From Peromyscus leucopus (taxonomy: Eukaryota; Chordata; Mammalia; Rodentia; Cricetidae), in contig NC_051069.1 in NCBI RefSeq assembly GCF_004664715.2, positions 9,256,001-9,320,000 on the forward strand: a stretch of DNA of 64,000 nt. Direction: 5' to 3'. This document shows positions 23,697 to 34,884 of this stretch, one piece after another (the stretch's first letter is position 1; each line of letters begins with the position of its first letter). The translations under genes were made by a program, and so were the position numbers. Under the pieces are notes generated by a model that did not search any database, had not been told where the DNA came from, and saw only the letters and a program-made list of their open reading frames with translations.

Positions 23697-23797
23697 GGAC
23701 CACTAAGAGGGGTGCACCGCAGTGGGACCACCAGGATGGGTGCACCGCAGTGGGATCACGTGCACCGCAGTAGGACCACTAGGACAGGTGCACCATG
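23697..23797. repeat. Minisatellite, about 27-bp unit, four copies
   Basis: Four imperfect copies built on ggaccactaggag...gtgcaccgcagt; the third copy lacks about 8 bp and the last is truncated at caccatgg. Confidence 0.9.
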
Positions 23798-24199
23798 GTT
23801 ACAAGCTGAAAGGATCCTCTGATGCCTGCTGTGGCACAGCGTAGTTGGCAACTTCACAGTTTCAGCCACCAACCTTAGAGCACAAGACATGGCCTTGTGT
23901 TAGGCTGCTGCTTCTGTGATTTGAAAGTAGTCATTACTTTATTTTGTAGTCTAGGGTAAAAATGGTAATTTATTGATTATGGGAGATACCAACCAACAAT
24001 AAAGCACCATTTCAAAATGTATACTTAATATCCCAAACAAAATTAGATTGTTTTTGAAATTTGAGTGAATAAGTGACAGAGAAGGTACTAAGACAATTCA
24101 AAAGGAAGAGGGTCCATTGGGAAATGACATTTCATGCAAGTGCTATGGGTTCTTTAGTCTTTTGATTATACAGCATGTCCAGTGTATAAGATATAGTAC

Positions 24200-24365
24200 C
24201 AAGTGCCTGATGCATGCTATCTTATTTGACCTTTGAACCTATAGAATATATTCCATTTATATGACCATTTTGCAGATGAGGAAACTGAGGAAGGACACCA
24301 CCTGTCTAAGGTTATGTAGTAAGGAAAGATAATCAGGACTCAAATTTGTTGTGGAGTCCACTCCT
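24200..24365 (-). repeat. MIR SINE
   Basis: 'attttgcagatgaggaaact', 'gaggaaggacaccacctgtc', 'aaggttatgtagtaagg' and 'caggactcaaatttg' are the antisense MIR core and promoter half. Confidence 0.85.
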
Positions 24366-25285
24366 CAAGGCTCCCTAATTGAGTCACTACCAACAGATGC
24401 TTAGTTATTAAGGAACAGGAGCAGTTACTAGATGTTAGGAATTCTATCTTAAAATAAATTTCCCTACTATTCTTTAGAGTGTCTGGATTATTTTAGCTAA
24501 GGGAGTCCTGAAACTATACTGCCATAAAAAAATGACTGGCTATTTAAAATGATTTGCCTTTTCACACCGGGATTTTTTTCATATTGTGTAGGCAAAATAA
24601 AATATACAAATAAATGGCTATAAGACTACACAGTTATTACTTACGATTCTTGAATTTATAATTTGCCTTAATCAAAACAACTTCATGATTTCCAATGTTG
24701 ACTGACTTATGTAGATATATTTTATTATATGCCATCAGAGTGAGGTATATGAGTATTTATGTAATATGCACATGTACATTTTACATGCTCCTAATTTTGA
24801 ACATGTGAAGGTCAACAGAGAATTGTGCTACCTTCTTATGGCATTCACATTTATTTGCATATCAGCCTTTATTTAGTTAGCTGCAGTAGAAACAGGGTCT
24901 ACTGCTGGAAAGAAACGTGAGAACCTTTGGCATGGAGGGTTACCTCTCCCCTGTGTATTTTCCTTTTCACAAGAGTAAATCCTCTAGTTAATTAAAAGGA
25001 AGGAGAGAAGCTCTACGGAGGGATTTCAAGCATGAGAGGACAGGGAGAAGGGAGGTTGAGGGGGCAGTGGTCCAGGAAGGGACCTTTGCACTGCTCTATA
25101 TTCACCCCATATTAGCAGCAACCTGCTCTCAGACGGGCCCACTCCCTTAAGAGGCCCACTTTTCCCTCTGTGCCTGGGATTTTAGATCTGAGCATTTGAG
25201 TCCTGCTAAGAGGCAGTTAGCTTGACCTCATACTATCACTTTGAAAAACTAAACGCTAGGTAGATAGGGGAGTCTAAGTCAACAC

Positions 25286-25311
25286 ATGCACACACGCGCG
25301 CGCACACACGG
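25286..25311. repeat. Alternating purine-pyrimidine tract (CA/CG)
   Basis: 'gcacacacgcgcgcgcacac', alternating purine and pyrimidine with four CG steps; a Z-DNA-prone pattern. Confidence 0.7.
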
Positions 25312-25444
25312 AGGCAGACATATTTGATAGGGTTAAATCAAAAGGGAACTACAGATAGAATTATATTTCAATATAATCAGGCCCCATTTTATTATTAAAT
25401 AATATTTATTTATTAATAATAATCATTAAATAATTAGTTTGTTT

Positions 25445-25552
25445 TAAAAACAGGTCTCATGTAGCCCAGGCTGGCCTTAAACTCTTGATCCTCCTGCCTC
25501 AGTCTCCCAAATGTTAGGATTATAGGTGTGCACTACCAAATCTGGCTTGCTT
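25445..25552 (-). mobile_element. B1-like SINE, old
   Basis: 'aacaggtctcatgtagccca', 'ggctggccttaaactcttga', 'tgttaggattataggtgtgc': antisense old B1 monomer. Confidence 0.8.
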
Positions 25553-25829
25553 TCCTTTGCATTTTATTTCATATGTTTACAAAACATTATTCTGAGAATG
25601 GGTTTATAGAATTTGCCAGACTGATAAAGAGGTGACTTCCCTAATTAGATCTCTCTGTGATCAATATTTTCTTTCATGCAAATATCCACTATGAGACAAA
25701 GAATGCGTCAAAAGTTTGCCAAAAGTTGCCATATTGTGTGCTAATTGTTTTAATGCCCAGGATGGAAGCCGTGTTCTTCCTGTATGAAATAGTCACTGCT
25801 CTTAGTTGATGGTGAAAAAACTTTCCAGA

Positions 25830-25946
25830 AAGAAAGGAAGAAAGAAGGAAGAAAGGAAGGAGGGAGGAAGAGAGGGAGGGAGGGAGGGAAGGAAGGAAGG
25901 AAGGAAGGAAGGAAGGAAGGAAGGAAGGAAGGAAGGAAGGAAGGAA
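25830..25946 (+). repeat. Purine-only tract with (GGAA)n
   Basis: AAGG/GGGA variants followed by about 15 perfect GGAA units at 25887-25946. Repetitive peptides encoded across it are meaningless. Confidence 0.97.
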
Positions 25947-26019
25947 AAGACATATCTACAGTACAAACTCAAAACTTTTATAAGAAATGTACTTTCATGA
26001 GTGAAAATGGAAAACTTTA

Positions 26020-26122
26020 CACTCTGAGCCAATCACTTGGGAAGCTGAGGCAGGAGGATCAGACAAATTTGAGGTCAGCCTGAGCTACAGTGTGAGACCC
26101 TGACTCAAACAAACAAACAAAA
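26020..26122 (+). mobile_element. B1-like SINE
   Basis: 'tcacttgggaagctgaggca', 'ggaggatcagacaaatttga', 'gtgagaccctgactcaaaca' and a CAAA tail. Confidence 0.7.
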
Positions 26123-26230
26123 CAATAGACTAAAACCCTTCATTCTTTGACTTCATTATGGTTGCTTTTGTGTTACAAGAATGAGAATGGAGCAGTGTAA
26201 ACACGTTACAGTGAGCTCTGTGTAAAACTA

Positions 26231-26415
26231 GGGGCTGGAGAGATGGCTCAGTGGTTAAGAGCATTGGCTTCTCTGCTCTTCCAGAGGTCCTGAGTGCAAT
26301 TCCCAACAACCATGTGGTGGTTTACAACCATCTATAATGGGATCCAATGCCCTCTTCTGGTGTTCAGACATACATGTAAACAAAGCACTCATATACATAA
26401 ACAAACAAACAAAAA
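26231..26415 (+). mobile_element. B2 SINE
   Basis: 'ggggctggagagatggctca' start with intact-looking box A, 'ttccagaggtcctgagtgca', 'caatgccctcttctggtgtt' and an AAAC-rich tail. Possible short duplication aaaact on both sides. Confidence 0.93.
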
Positions 26416-26437
26416 CTGAAGCCAAGAATAACAACAG

Positions 26438-26760
26438 TGTGGTAGCTTGAATGTTATTGGTCCCCATAATCTCACAGGGAGAGATACTATTAGGAGGTGC
26501 GGCCTTGTTGGAGGAAGTGTGTCACTGTTGGGGTGTGCTTTGAGGTTTCCTCTGCTCAGGATACCGCCCAGTGTCTCAGTCAACTTCCTGTTGCCTTCTG
26601 ATCAAGATGTAACCAGCATCATATCTGCCACGCTCCCTGCCATGATGATAATGGACTGAACCTCTGAAACTGTAAGTGAACCACCCAATTAAATGTTTCC
26701 TTTATAAGAGTTGCCGTGGTCATGGTGGCTCTTCACAGCAATAGAAACCTAACTAAGACA
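26438..26760 (+). mobile_element. MaLR-type LTR (rodent)
   Basis: TGTGGTAGCT...CTAACTAAGACA, with 'aggaggtgcggccttgttgg', 'gatgataatggactgaacct' and 'ccaattaaatgtttccttta'. Complete TG...CA ends; no internal sequence. Confidence 0.8.
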
Positions 26761-27309
26761 GCAGGCAGCTCCATGACATTAGTCACAAGAGAAACTGGCC
26801 TGATAGAACCGCTTTCATCATGGCCCAGGGTCATTATCTCCTAAGAGGTACTTGAGATGGATAAATGCTATGGCTGTGCTCTCCCATCTTCTAGCCTATT
26901 GTTGATTAAACTGCACTTGAGTTCAAGTATGCATTCCGAGCCCCTGCAAACCTCTCTGGGAGAAGAGCAATGAGCACCATAATGTGGAAGGATTCACTGT
27001 ACACTTCCTTTAAAAGCATGGCCTTAGAGTCATATGTGTAATGGAAGCCCAGAAGGTATTTATTTGGAGGTTCAGATCTCATTAGGCTAGAAGTTGGAGT
27101 AGAAAGAGTAGATTCAAATCATCTTTTGATAACAAAGTAATGCTATGGTGTAAATGTTTAGAGATGAAAAGGCCTGAGAGCTGCCATATACACGTTAGAG
27201 GGAAAAGCCATAGACCAAGGACTTAGGTTTCAACACTACCCTGTATCATGGTTACAAGCCAAGATACAAATCTGTCACCTAGTCTTGAAAGACTAAGTTG
27301 CCTCATTTC

Positions 27310-27650
27310 TTTTCTTTGTGCATGTGTTTGCAGTGTGTTCTGTGTGCTGCATGCTTGCATGTGCTTCTGTGCCTGAGTGCCTTTACATGCAGTGGCTCAG
27401 GAAATGTTGGAGTCTTTCTCTGTCACTCTCTGTCATGAGACAGGGTCTTTCAGTACACTAAAACTCAGTGTTTTGGCTAGGGCTGGCCATCCAGTGCACT
27501 CCTGAGATCTGCCTGTCTTTGCCCTCAACCCCATGTGCCAGAGGCACACAAGGCCATGTCTGGTTTTTTATGTGGGTGCTGGGAGTTCAAACTCAGATCT
27601 TTATGCTTACATAATAAGAGCTCTTATCCACAGAGCCATTTCTCAGCCTG
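27310..27650 (-). mobile_element. B4-like SINE, extended
   Basis: 'gagacagggtctttcagtac' and 'gctagggctggccatccagt' are the antisense B1-like half; 'gtgggtgctgggagttcaaa' and 'cacagagccatttctcag' are the ID-like half. Confidence 0.7.
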
Positions 27651-28859
27651 TGATGTCTTGTTTCTATACTGAGAAGATAAAATGGCTTGTTCAGTCACCA
27701 TTGGAGCCACACACCTGACTGTGTAACTCTCAGGCCGATGTTGGCTTGATACCTTCTGATGGCCAGTTCCTCTGGGAAAGCGAGCAGTAACAGGGGAAGC
27801 TGCTGGACGGAGGCTGCCTGAGGCGCCTCCCAAGAACTGCATGTGGCTGAGAGGTGTCATGTGCTCTAGGACAGAAGCAGTGGTGCCCACATAGGCCAGG
27901 GTGGACACTTAGAACTGTCTCACGTTTTCCCAAAAGATGCACTTGGAGATGATGGATGGCCTTGGCTGGGTCTCTGAAATCTAATTGTGTGGTCTCAGTC
28001 TGGATTGTGAAAGGAAGGACGTTAGGCACACGGCCGACGTTAGATCACTTAGCTGCGCTAACTGAAGGGCATCATTAGAATTCTTCTGAACAGTCTCTGC
28101 CCCTTGATGTCCTCATTGATTATTACACTTTATTTCCTCTCCCTTTGGCTATAAAGCAATAGTACTTTCTGGAATCACATTATCTCCTGAACTTGTTAGA
28201 TGTTCATGAATCGGCCTAATTAGAGTTCTGCAGGCACCCCTCTCCCGACAATTTGCATAAGGCTTTGTTCCTCTCCCAGGAAGAGCCACTCGAGCAGGAT
28301 GGCTTAGATTGTCTCTCCCAATGCCGCATGCCCCGCTGCTGCCAAGGATCTACCTGGGACCCATCTGTCATCTCCACATGTCATTCCTTCCTCCAGCATC
28401 AGCCAAAGCGGGACTTGCTGAGGTGGGAGTACTGTAAACAAGGAAGGACAGTGAGGAAGGTGGGGCGACTTCCTGGGAACACTCTCTGCCCTCTCTCCCA
28501 CTGCTCACGTCCACAGTGCCGGTTCCCACTCAACACTAGAGTGTGAGGTCCTTCCCTGTCCTGACCTCACACCAGTTCCTCGTGTCCAGTCTGCTCACGC
28601 ACAGCTGTGCCCAGGAGACGGGCTTCATTCTGCTGTTTCCCACAATATGGTATGGTTTCAAACTTACTGTCTGTTTGTGCTAAGTAGAAAAAAAAATGAA
28701 AAACTATTCATGAGATAGACTTTTTACTTCCTGGCTTTCTTCCACTTAAAAAAAAGAAACAAATCTTTAGAAAATGTTATTTAAAATTAGAATCATAGTC
28801 TAGGTGTCCTGGCTAGGCAGATTTATAAATGGCAAGCTAGCTCCACAGTGCTCGAGAAT

Positions 28860-28872
28860 GGGGGGGGGGGGG
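28860..28872 (+). repeat. Poly(G) run
   Basis: Thirteen consecutive G in 'aatgggg...ggctcctg'; a likely length-variable site and a difficult base-calling spot. Confidence 0.9.
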
Positions 28873-29011
28873 CTCCTGCAGGAGGCAGCCCTTCCGGGCT
28901 CACCCTTTGCAGCTGGATTTCCAAAATAAACTTTGAAGTTCATGTTTTGTTTGGTCTTTCCTAAGATTGTCTGATTTTTAAAATGTTTGTTTAGATGATT
29001 CTAAAAACTGT

Positions 29012-29345
29012 CTTGGGCTAGGAAGATGGCTCAGTCAGTAGAGTGCTTGTCCCACAAGCATGAGGACCTGAGTTCAATTCCCCAGAACCCATGTAAAAAT
29101 GCTGGGAGTGCCGACACATGGTTATAACCCTAGATGTGGGGAGGTAGAGGCAGGAAGGTCCCAGGGGCTTGCCGGGCAGCCAATCTAGCCTAATTGGTCA
29201 TCCTCAAGCCAGTGAAAGACCCTGTCTCAAAGGAAGTAATAATACCCAATGTTATCCTCTGGCATCCATGCATATGCACACACATGTGCGTCTACACAAA
29301 CATGAGCACACATGCACAGCCATGCACAGCCATGCACACACACAT
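29012..29345 (+). mobile_element. B4 SINE with CA-rich tail
   Basis: 'gctaggaagatggctcagtc', 'agcatgaggacctgagttca', 'cagccaatctagcctaattg', 'tgaaagaccctgtctcaaag': ID half plus B1-like half, followed by a CA-rich tail. Confidence 0.87.
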
Positions 29346-29522
29346 TAATTAAATTAATTAAAAATTATCCTGTATAGTTCAAAGAAGGCAATCTCTAGAC
29401 CCCACATTTACATCTGTCCTTTAGAAAGAGGAGATGTTATGAATTTGGGGTACAATAATATTGGTATCATCTGGGGAGTTGGCTGACAGCTAGGGCCCCC
29501 TACAAAGTTTGTTTGTTTGTTT

Positions 29523-29523
<1 letters not shown>

Positions 29524-29560
<37 letters not shown>
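29524..29560. repeat. (GT)n microsatellite
   Basis: GT dinucleotides with one TATG interruption, directly abutting the 32-bp duplication. Confidence 0.97.
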
Positions 29561-29624
29561 TAGTTCAAGGCATAACCCTTAACTTACAGGATTAGTTCAA
29601 GGCATAACCCTTAACTTACAGGAT
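29561..29624. repeat. Perfect 32-bp tandem duplication
   Basis: The unit beginning tagttcaaggcataaccc and ending acttacaggat occurs twice head to tail at 29561-29592 and 29593-29624 with no mismatch, then three more bases (tag) of a third copy. Confidence 0.98.
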
Positions 29625-30082
29625 TAGAATTTTATTTTGCCTAAATATATCATCTCATTGACACCACGAATGGAATGCTATTTTGAGCTACAATGGTCAA
29701 ACAGATTAAACGTTCAGCCTGAGCCTAGACTACCCTTATTAGAAGCTACTCAGAAAGCCCGGTCAGAAGGCTGCCCAGTGAGCAAGGAAGCTGACAGAAG
29801 GACCATGGGTTAGAGGCTCTTCACAGTGAGCAGCGTCACATGTGTACATTTTGAAGTGCACATCTGTGAAGCTTCAGCTGCCAGAGGGATGTGAATCCAC
29901 CCCTGGAAGGCAGGCACTATGTGGACACGGAATCTGACTCTGACTTGGCTTTTGACAGTAAGTAGCTACAATCTGCTTGGATTGACTGTGTGAACTGTGT
30001 TGTGCTGAGCTCGTTATACGACAGAATCCCTGTGGGATGAGGGATGGTGTCACCACTGGACTGGCTAGGAATCTTCAGCTTG

Positions 30083-30303
30083 GGGCTGGGGAGACGGCTC
30101 AGCCAGCTAAGAGCACTGCCTGCACTCCAGAGGGCCAAGGTTCAATTCCCAGAACCCATATGGTGGCTTACAGCACTCTGTAAATCCAGTTCCAGGGGAT
30201 CTGATGCTCTCTCCTGGCTTCTCTGGGAACCAGACACACACATGCTGCACAGACATACATGCAGGCAAAACACCCATATACGCAAACTAAAATTAAATTA
30301 AAA
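30083..30303 (+). mobile_element. B3 SINE
   Basis: 'ttggggctggggagacggct', 'cttacagcactctgtaaatc', 'cagttccaggggatctgatg', 'acatgcaggcaaaacaccca' and an AAATT-rich tail. Confidence 0.9.
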
Positions 30304-30448
30304 GATTTTCAAGAAGAATTTTTAGCTTCAAGAAATTAAGTACATTACTTGACCCAGGAATATCATTAATGAGTGGGAGAAAGACAGATCAACATCCTTT
30401 CTAACGTCAGAGCCTGTGCTTTTGGTCACTGCTTCCCTGTGGGCCCCT

Positions 30449-30801
30449 GTATTAGTCACTTTTCTGTTGCTGTGATAAAACACCATGACAAAAACGACTT
30501 AGAGAAGAAGAGCTGGTTTGGGCTTAGGCTCCAGAGGGGGAGTCCATAATATCTGGTGGCAGGAGCTGTAAGCCGAGAGGTCACATCTCAACCTCTCTAC
30601 CGCACACAGGAGCAGAGAGAGCGAACTGAAAGCAGGGTGAAGCTGTAACACCCAGAGCCCACTTCCAGGGATGTGCTTCCCCCAGCTGGGCTGCAGCTCC
30701 TAAGAGTTCCAGAACCTCCCCAAACAGCACCACCACCAGGGGGCCAAGTGTTCAAATACATGAGCCAATGGATGGGGACATTTCTCATTCAGACTAGTGC
30801 A
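30449..30801 (-). mobile_element. MaLR-type LTR (MTD-like)
   Basis: 'tgtattagtcacttttctgt', 'tgctgtgataaaacaccatg', 'aacctccccaaacagcacca', 'caagtgttcaaatacatgag', ending CAGACTAGTGCA: a full-length antisense MT-type LTR with TG...CA ends. Overlapping open frames are repeat-derived. Confidence 0.87.
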
Positions 30802-31512
30802 GCTACTTCCCCTTCCCTAAAAGACCACGGGCTTTCAGCTGACCTCCTGTGTCTTTAAGAACCCTGATCTGACCACATTCCTCCTGGGAGAGGGGGCTGT
30901 TACTTAAATTCACCGCTGCACAGAGCTGGCCACATCGGTCAAGCATCGTTTCTGTGGAACACTAGAGCTGGGGCAGGGCTGACACATCGCTGTTCACTAG
31001 TCTGCACACTCCCTGCCTCAGTACTACAGCGAAGAATGCGAAAAGCCTCTGGAATCCAGAGGATAATGAGAAAGGGACAATGCCAGAGAGGGTTCTTGAG
31101 AGCGATCTCTTGGTAAGCAATGTTGCTTCTCTCCCGTGTTTCCCAAGACTCAGACTATAGCTTCTCCTTCCTCCATGTTCAACTGCTGAAGGACCGAGAC
31201 ATGGACAGCGGCTGCATCAAGGTGTTCTGGGACAGCAGTGAGAGTTAAATTAACTCAAGACGTGGGATAAGAGGAACGGATACTTTTCCATGGAACTTTC
31301 CTGTCTAGACTACAAACCTCCTAAGGGCAGGAGCATGATGCCCAGCCTGGTCAGACCCAAACGTGCTGCTGATTTGGCTAATGACTGAATAACAACTGGT
31401 TTGAGATGTGTGGTTGAGGTAGTCTATGTTAGCTTAATTTAAGTAACAGAATGTCATAAACTTCATTTGACTCCTTTTGTAGAATGTTCCTCTTTTAGAT
31501 CATAAAAATATC

Positions 31513-31652
31513 CTCCAGGGCCTGCTAGGGGATGGCAGATGGTTCATCAAGAGGGGGTGCTTGGGTACAGGCCTGTAGCGCCATTCCTGGATCCTATAGG
31601 GCAGTAGGAGAGGACTGACTTCCATGAGTTGCCCTCAGACCTGCATGCTATG

Positions 31653-31708
<56 letters not shown>
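31513..31708 (+). mobile_element. B3-like SINE with (CA)n and poly(A) tail
   Basis: 'gatggcagatggttcatcaa', 'gactgacttccatgagttgc', then CA repeats at 31653-31686 and an A-run of about 21 bp. Confidence 0.65.
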
Positions 31709-31710
<2 letters not shown>

Positions 31711-31864
31711 AAAATCTGCCCAGGTCTCTTAGGTAGAATGAATTTTCCTCTGCCTAGATCAGCACAGCATGCTTTAATGAATTAGTGATTTGGCTGAAAA
31801 GGGCCTTTTATCCTTTTCTCTTGCTGGTCCTCCCGGCAAGCAGGAGCCATTTTTCCCACTTTCC

Positions 31865-31930
31865 TATCCTCTGTAGTCTTTGCAGAGCACTTATGCAGAC
31901 TTAGTACTTACTGAATGATTAACTTAATGT
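31865..31930 (+). repeat. L2/MIR tail-like fragment
   Basis: 'gcagagcacttatgcagact', 'tagtacttactgaatgatta' resembles the '...agtaggtgctcaataaatg' end of ancient repeats. Confidence 0.35.
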
Positions 31931-32185
31931 AATCAAACCGAACATCTGACTAGGATGGCTTCCACAGAGAAGAGAAGAGGTGGGGAGGGTCTAGTTTCAT
32001 AGGCACGTTTGACATGGTATTCTCCTCTCCCAGCTTCCAGCTCTGCATACCATTTCCTTAGGTGGCTGTAGCATAATCCTAGGATTTGCTCTTTGGAGTG
32101 AGCCCAGAGCCCAGGTGCTCAATGTAGTGGTTGACATTAAGAAGCAAACACAAGGCTTTGGTTATTCTAGTACATGATTTTCTTT

Positions 32186-32195
32186 TAAAGATTTT

Positions 32196-32241
<46 letters not shown>

Positions 32242-32375
32242 TGTGTGTGCAGGTGCATTGGACCCCTTGGAGCTGGAGTTCTAGGCATCTATGAACCTCC
32301 TGACGTGGGTGCTAAGACCTAAACTTGGATGCTCTGGAAGTGCTCTTAGTCACTAAGCCCTGCCCCCAGCCCCTG
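32186..32375 (-). mobile_element. B3 SINE with internal (GT)n
   Basis: 'ttaaagattttactttactg', GT repeats at 32202-32231, 'ggagctggagttctaggcat', 'tagtcactaagccctgcccc'. Antisense B2-family. Confidence 0.75.
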
Positions 32376-32690
32376 ATTCATGATTTTCTGATTATGACAC
32401 ATTTTCACATTGAAGAAATATGGCGGATCCAATGGTAAAAAGACGACAGGCCGCATGACCTCAGCCCTAGGCAAGGCAGAAACAGGCATTAGAAACATTT
32501 TAGTAGCTTTGTTCTTCCTCCCTCTCTCCCTCTCCCTCTCCCCCTCCCCCAGGCTCCTTCTCTCTTTTCTCTCATGTCAAGTGCAAATGTACCAAGAAAA
32601 GATACTAAAACAGACAGTGCAGGAACTCTGTGAACAGAGCTCCAAAACTTGAAGGAGCCATGTCTAAGAAAACTTGAATAAGTGGAATGT

Positions 32691-32722
32691 GACACCATAT
32701 TCCCACGACACCGTATTCCCGC
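32691..32722. repeat. 16-bp tandem duplication
   Basis: gacaccatattcccac and gacaccgtattcccgc lie head to tail, two mismatches. Confidence 0.85.
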
Positions 32723-32779
32723 AACAACAGGAGAAATGCCTGCGGTACACAGGGTGGTTCTCTCAACATTAATCTTCAT

Positions 32780-33245
32780 ATCTAATGCAATTCTGATGAA
32801 AATTCATAGGAGTTTTATTTTGCTTGAGTGAAATGTTAATTCTTTTCAACCTGCCAATGTTTATTATTGTGAGGAATAAATGAGCAAAAGACCTCTTTTC
32901 CCCTAAGGAAGATTAATGAAAGTGGACTTTTCATACCACTTACTAAAACATGCTAGGATGACAGTAATTATGATGACACTCTATGGATAGAAATCAACAG
33001 ATCAGTGGCATAGAAAAGTGAGCACAGACATTGCCCTCTGTGTGGTAAAGGAGGCACTGGGAACCAGCAGGGAGAGGGGGGCTTGCCAGCAGAGCCGCCA
33101 GTGGCTTGGAGAAAGGTTTAAAAACAGCAGTGAGTCAGATCCTAGCCTTGCACCTTGTACCAAAGAAAACTCTGGGTGGATTAAATTGAAATGTTTTTTT
33201 AAGGAAAGAAAAAATTAGAAAATTCTAAAAAATAAAACTTTTCCA
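32780..33245 (+). mobile_element. Old L1 fragment (ORF2 3' part, sense)
   Basis: 'aatgcaattctgatgaaaat', 'ggatagaaatcaacagatca', 'gtggcatagaaaagtgagca', 'aaactctgggtggattaaat' follow the order of L1 ORF2 near its C-terminal end. Frame-broken and old. Confidence 0.6.
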
Positions 33246-33544
33246 AATTAAAAACCGGTGTTTGTACAGGCTCCAGTTCTGGATCTGTCCTGAATGTCTG
33301 TGATTTCTGGACAGATTATTTCTTCTCCTTAGGCATTGTCCATCTGTGACTTGGGCTCTGGAATCAGGCCATGTCTCGGGTACTCTGTGGGCCTGACCTC
33401 ATAGTTCTGACACTGACCGATCTACTTCCTTGCATCCTTCTCTTCCTGTTTGGGAACATCAGCCCATGACATGGAAAGCAGAAAAGCAGACCCAGGGAAA
33501 CTGTCTTCTATTCTGACTGCAGAAATCATTTGTGGACATGTTCA

Positions 33545-33870
33545 TGTGAACACATAGGAGTGGGCATGTTTGGAGGTGTACATGTATGCGGGTTCACACG
33601 TGTGTGGTGGACATAGGGTGCATGTGGAGCCAGAGGCTGATGTCGGCTGTCTTCCTCAATTGCTTTCCCACCTTACCTTTTGAGACAGGGTCACTCACTG
33701 ACTGGCTAGGCAGGCTGTTAGCAAAACCGGGGAGCCCCTCCCCCTCCCAGCACTGCCCATCCTCAACCCTGCAAAGGGCAACTTTGCTGAAGGGGTTGCT
33801 GCATTCACAGGTGCATTTCCTGCATGCTGCATCATGCCTGCTGTCCCCACCACTCTTCCCTGTTTCCACG
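33545..33870 (-). mobile_element. B4-like SINE, extended
   Basis: 'gtgcatgtggagccagaggc', 'ttttgagacagggtcactca', 'ctgactggctaggcaggctg' match the antisense B4-type element; the open frame over 33586-33969 is not a gene. Confidence 0.6.
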
Positions 33871-34215
33871 TATCATACTTGGACTTCACTTTACATGTCA
33901 GAAACAGGACTGCACTGTGTCAGCCATAAGACCAACCCACGCAATAAACAGGACTCTCTCAGAGCCTGAGAGACCTTTTGTTTTGACAATACTGTTCAGA
34001 TGTTAGGAAAGCTATTCTAAGAAAAACTACAAAAAGGACAACCCCTTAGGCCTGCACATGGTGTTAAGATGGTCAAATTCTATTCCTTAAAGTCCATTTC
34101 ACTGCTACATTTAGTCAGTATCTTTTTATATTCTTTGATTTGCATCTGAGTTTCACTCTCTGTTGACTTCAGCCCAAGCACCTGTGTGGTAAGTGCAGCA
34201 GGCCCTTCAGGTTTG

Positions 34216-34254
34216 CTCTGAAGCCACCTGTGTCCACCTTAAACCAAGTTCAAG
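34216..34254 (+). repeat. Left arm of a perfect 39-bp inverted repeat
   Basis: Begins ctctgaagccacctgtgtcc and ends ccaagttcaag. Its exact reverse complement is at 35624-35662. Similarity stops abruptly on both sides. It is not a repeat family I know. Confidence 0.97.
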
Positions 34255-34440
34255 TGCATCTCTTCACAGCCTTTTCTGATGGTATGCAGAAATTATGGCA
34301 GGGCCCAGTGGAGTCATTGAAGCAAAGTCTCAGTACTGCTCAGGAAGGGATGCCAAATTAAATAAAAAGGACCCCAGCAGCTCTGCAGCTGTGTGCCAAC
34401 CCAACTGCTGGCATGAGGTAAATGAGGACCAAACTTCATT

Positions 34441-34884
34441 TCACTTATGACCCCAGCCAGTGTTTAAACAAGGATGCCTACAGACTGGCACAGTGCTGCT
34501 CTGCATCGAGGGACTAAAGATCAGCGATGGGAATGATGAGTGATAAACTTGCAGTCTTAACGGGCAGGGCTCCTTTGACACTTTGACACTCGCTTTTCCA
34601 TGTGTGGTCCCGTGCAGGCCTTTCCTCTCGTTGGAGATGTCCAGGCGACACGGGTCAGACGGGCAGCAGCAGGTTTCCCCAGCGATTGCGTTGCCGACGG
34701 GACCTTTCTGTTGGCGTGCCGGGAAAATACAATCACGGGGAGCAGGAGAAACAGCAGCAGAAGTACCCCGAGTTTCCTTAGTTTGTGTCCATTTGGAAGC
34801 TGTCCAGTGGGGACCAAGCTCCTGTGAAGAAAAACCTTTCGTTAAACCAAGGTGCCACCTCTTCTTGACTTTGCAGGACACCAA
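34441..34884 (-). other. 147-codon open frame, unrecognised, probably not a gene
   Basis: The longest open frame in the window, ATG to stop on the minus strand, within the block bounded by the 39-bp inverted repeat. Nothing in the peptide is familiar, no splice or promoter signals stand out, and an overlapping open frame exists on the + strand. High GC and CpG content in this block reduces stop frequency, so chance is the likeliest explanation. Confidence 0.15.
34561..34770. promoter_or_regulatory. CpG-rich patch
   Basis: Fifteen CpG dinucleotides in about 210 bp, far above the surrounding intron. It may be a small CpG island, an unmethylated regulatory site or a remnant of one. No TATA box or initiator was recognised. 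Confidence 0.35.

Noticed and set aside
25750..26032. Repetitive open frames rich in FLPS or KEGR
   Set aside because: Translations of the GGAA/AAGG microsatellite.
31653..31686. Regular CA repeats as a CRISPR-like array
   Set aside because: Simple dinucleotide repeats without spacers; none of the window's repeats has unique spacers of constant length.
33586..33969. 127-codon + strand open frame
   Set aside because: Largely overlaps an antisense B4-like SINE.
34441..34884. 147-codon minus-strand open frame as a gene
   Set aside because: No recognisable peptide or signals; it lies in a CpG- and GC-rich block where stops are rarer, with another open frame opposite.
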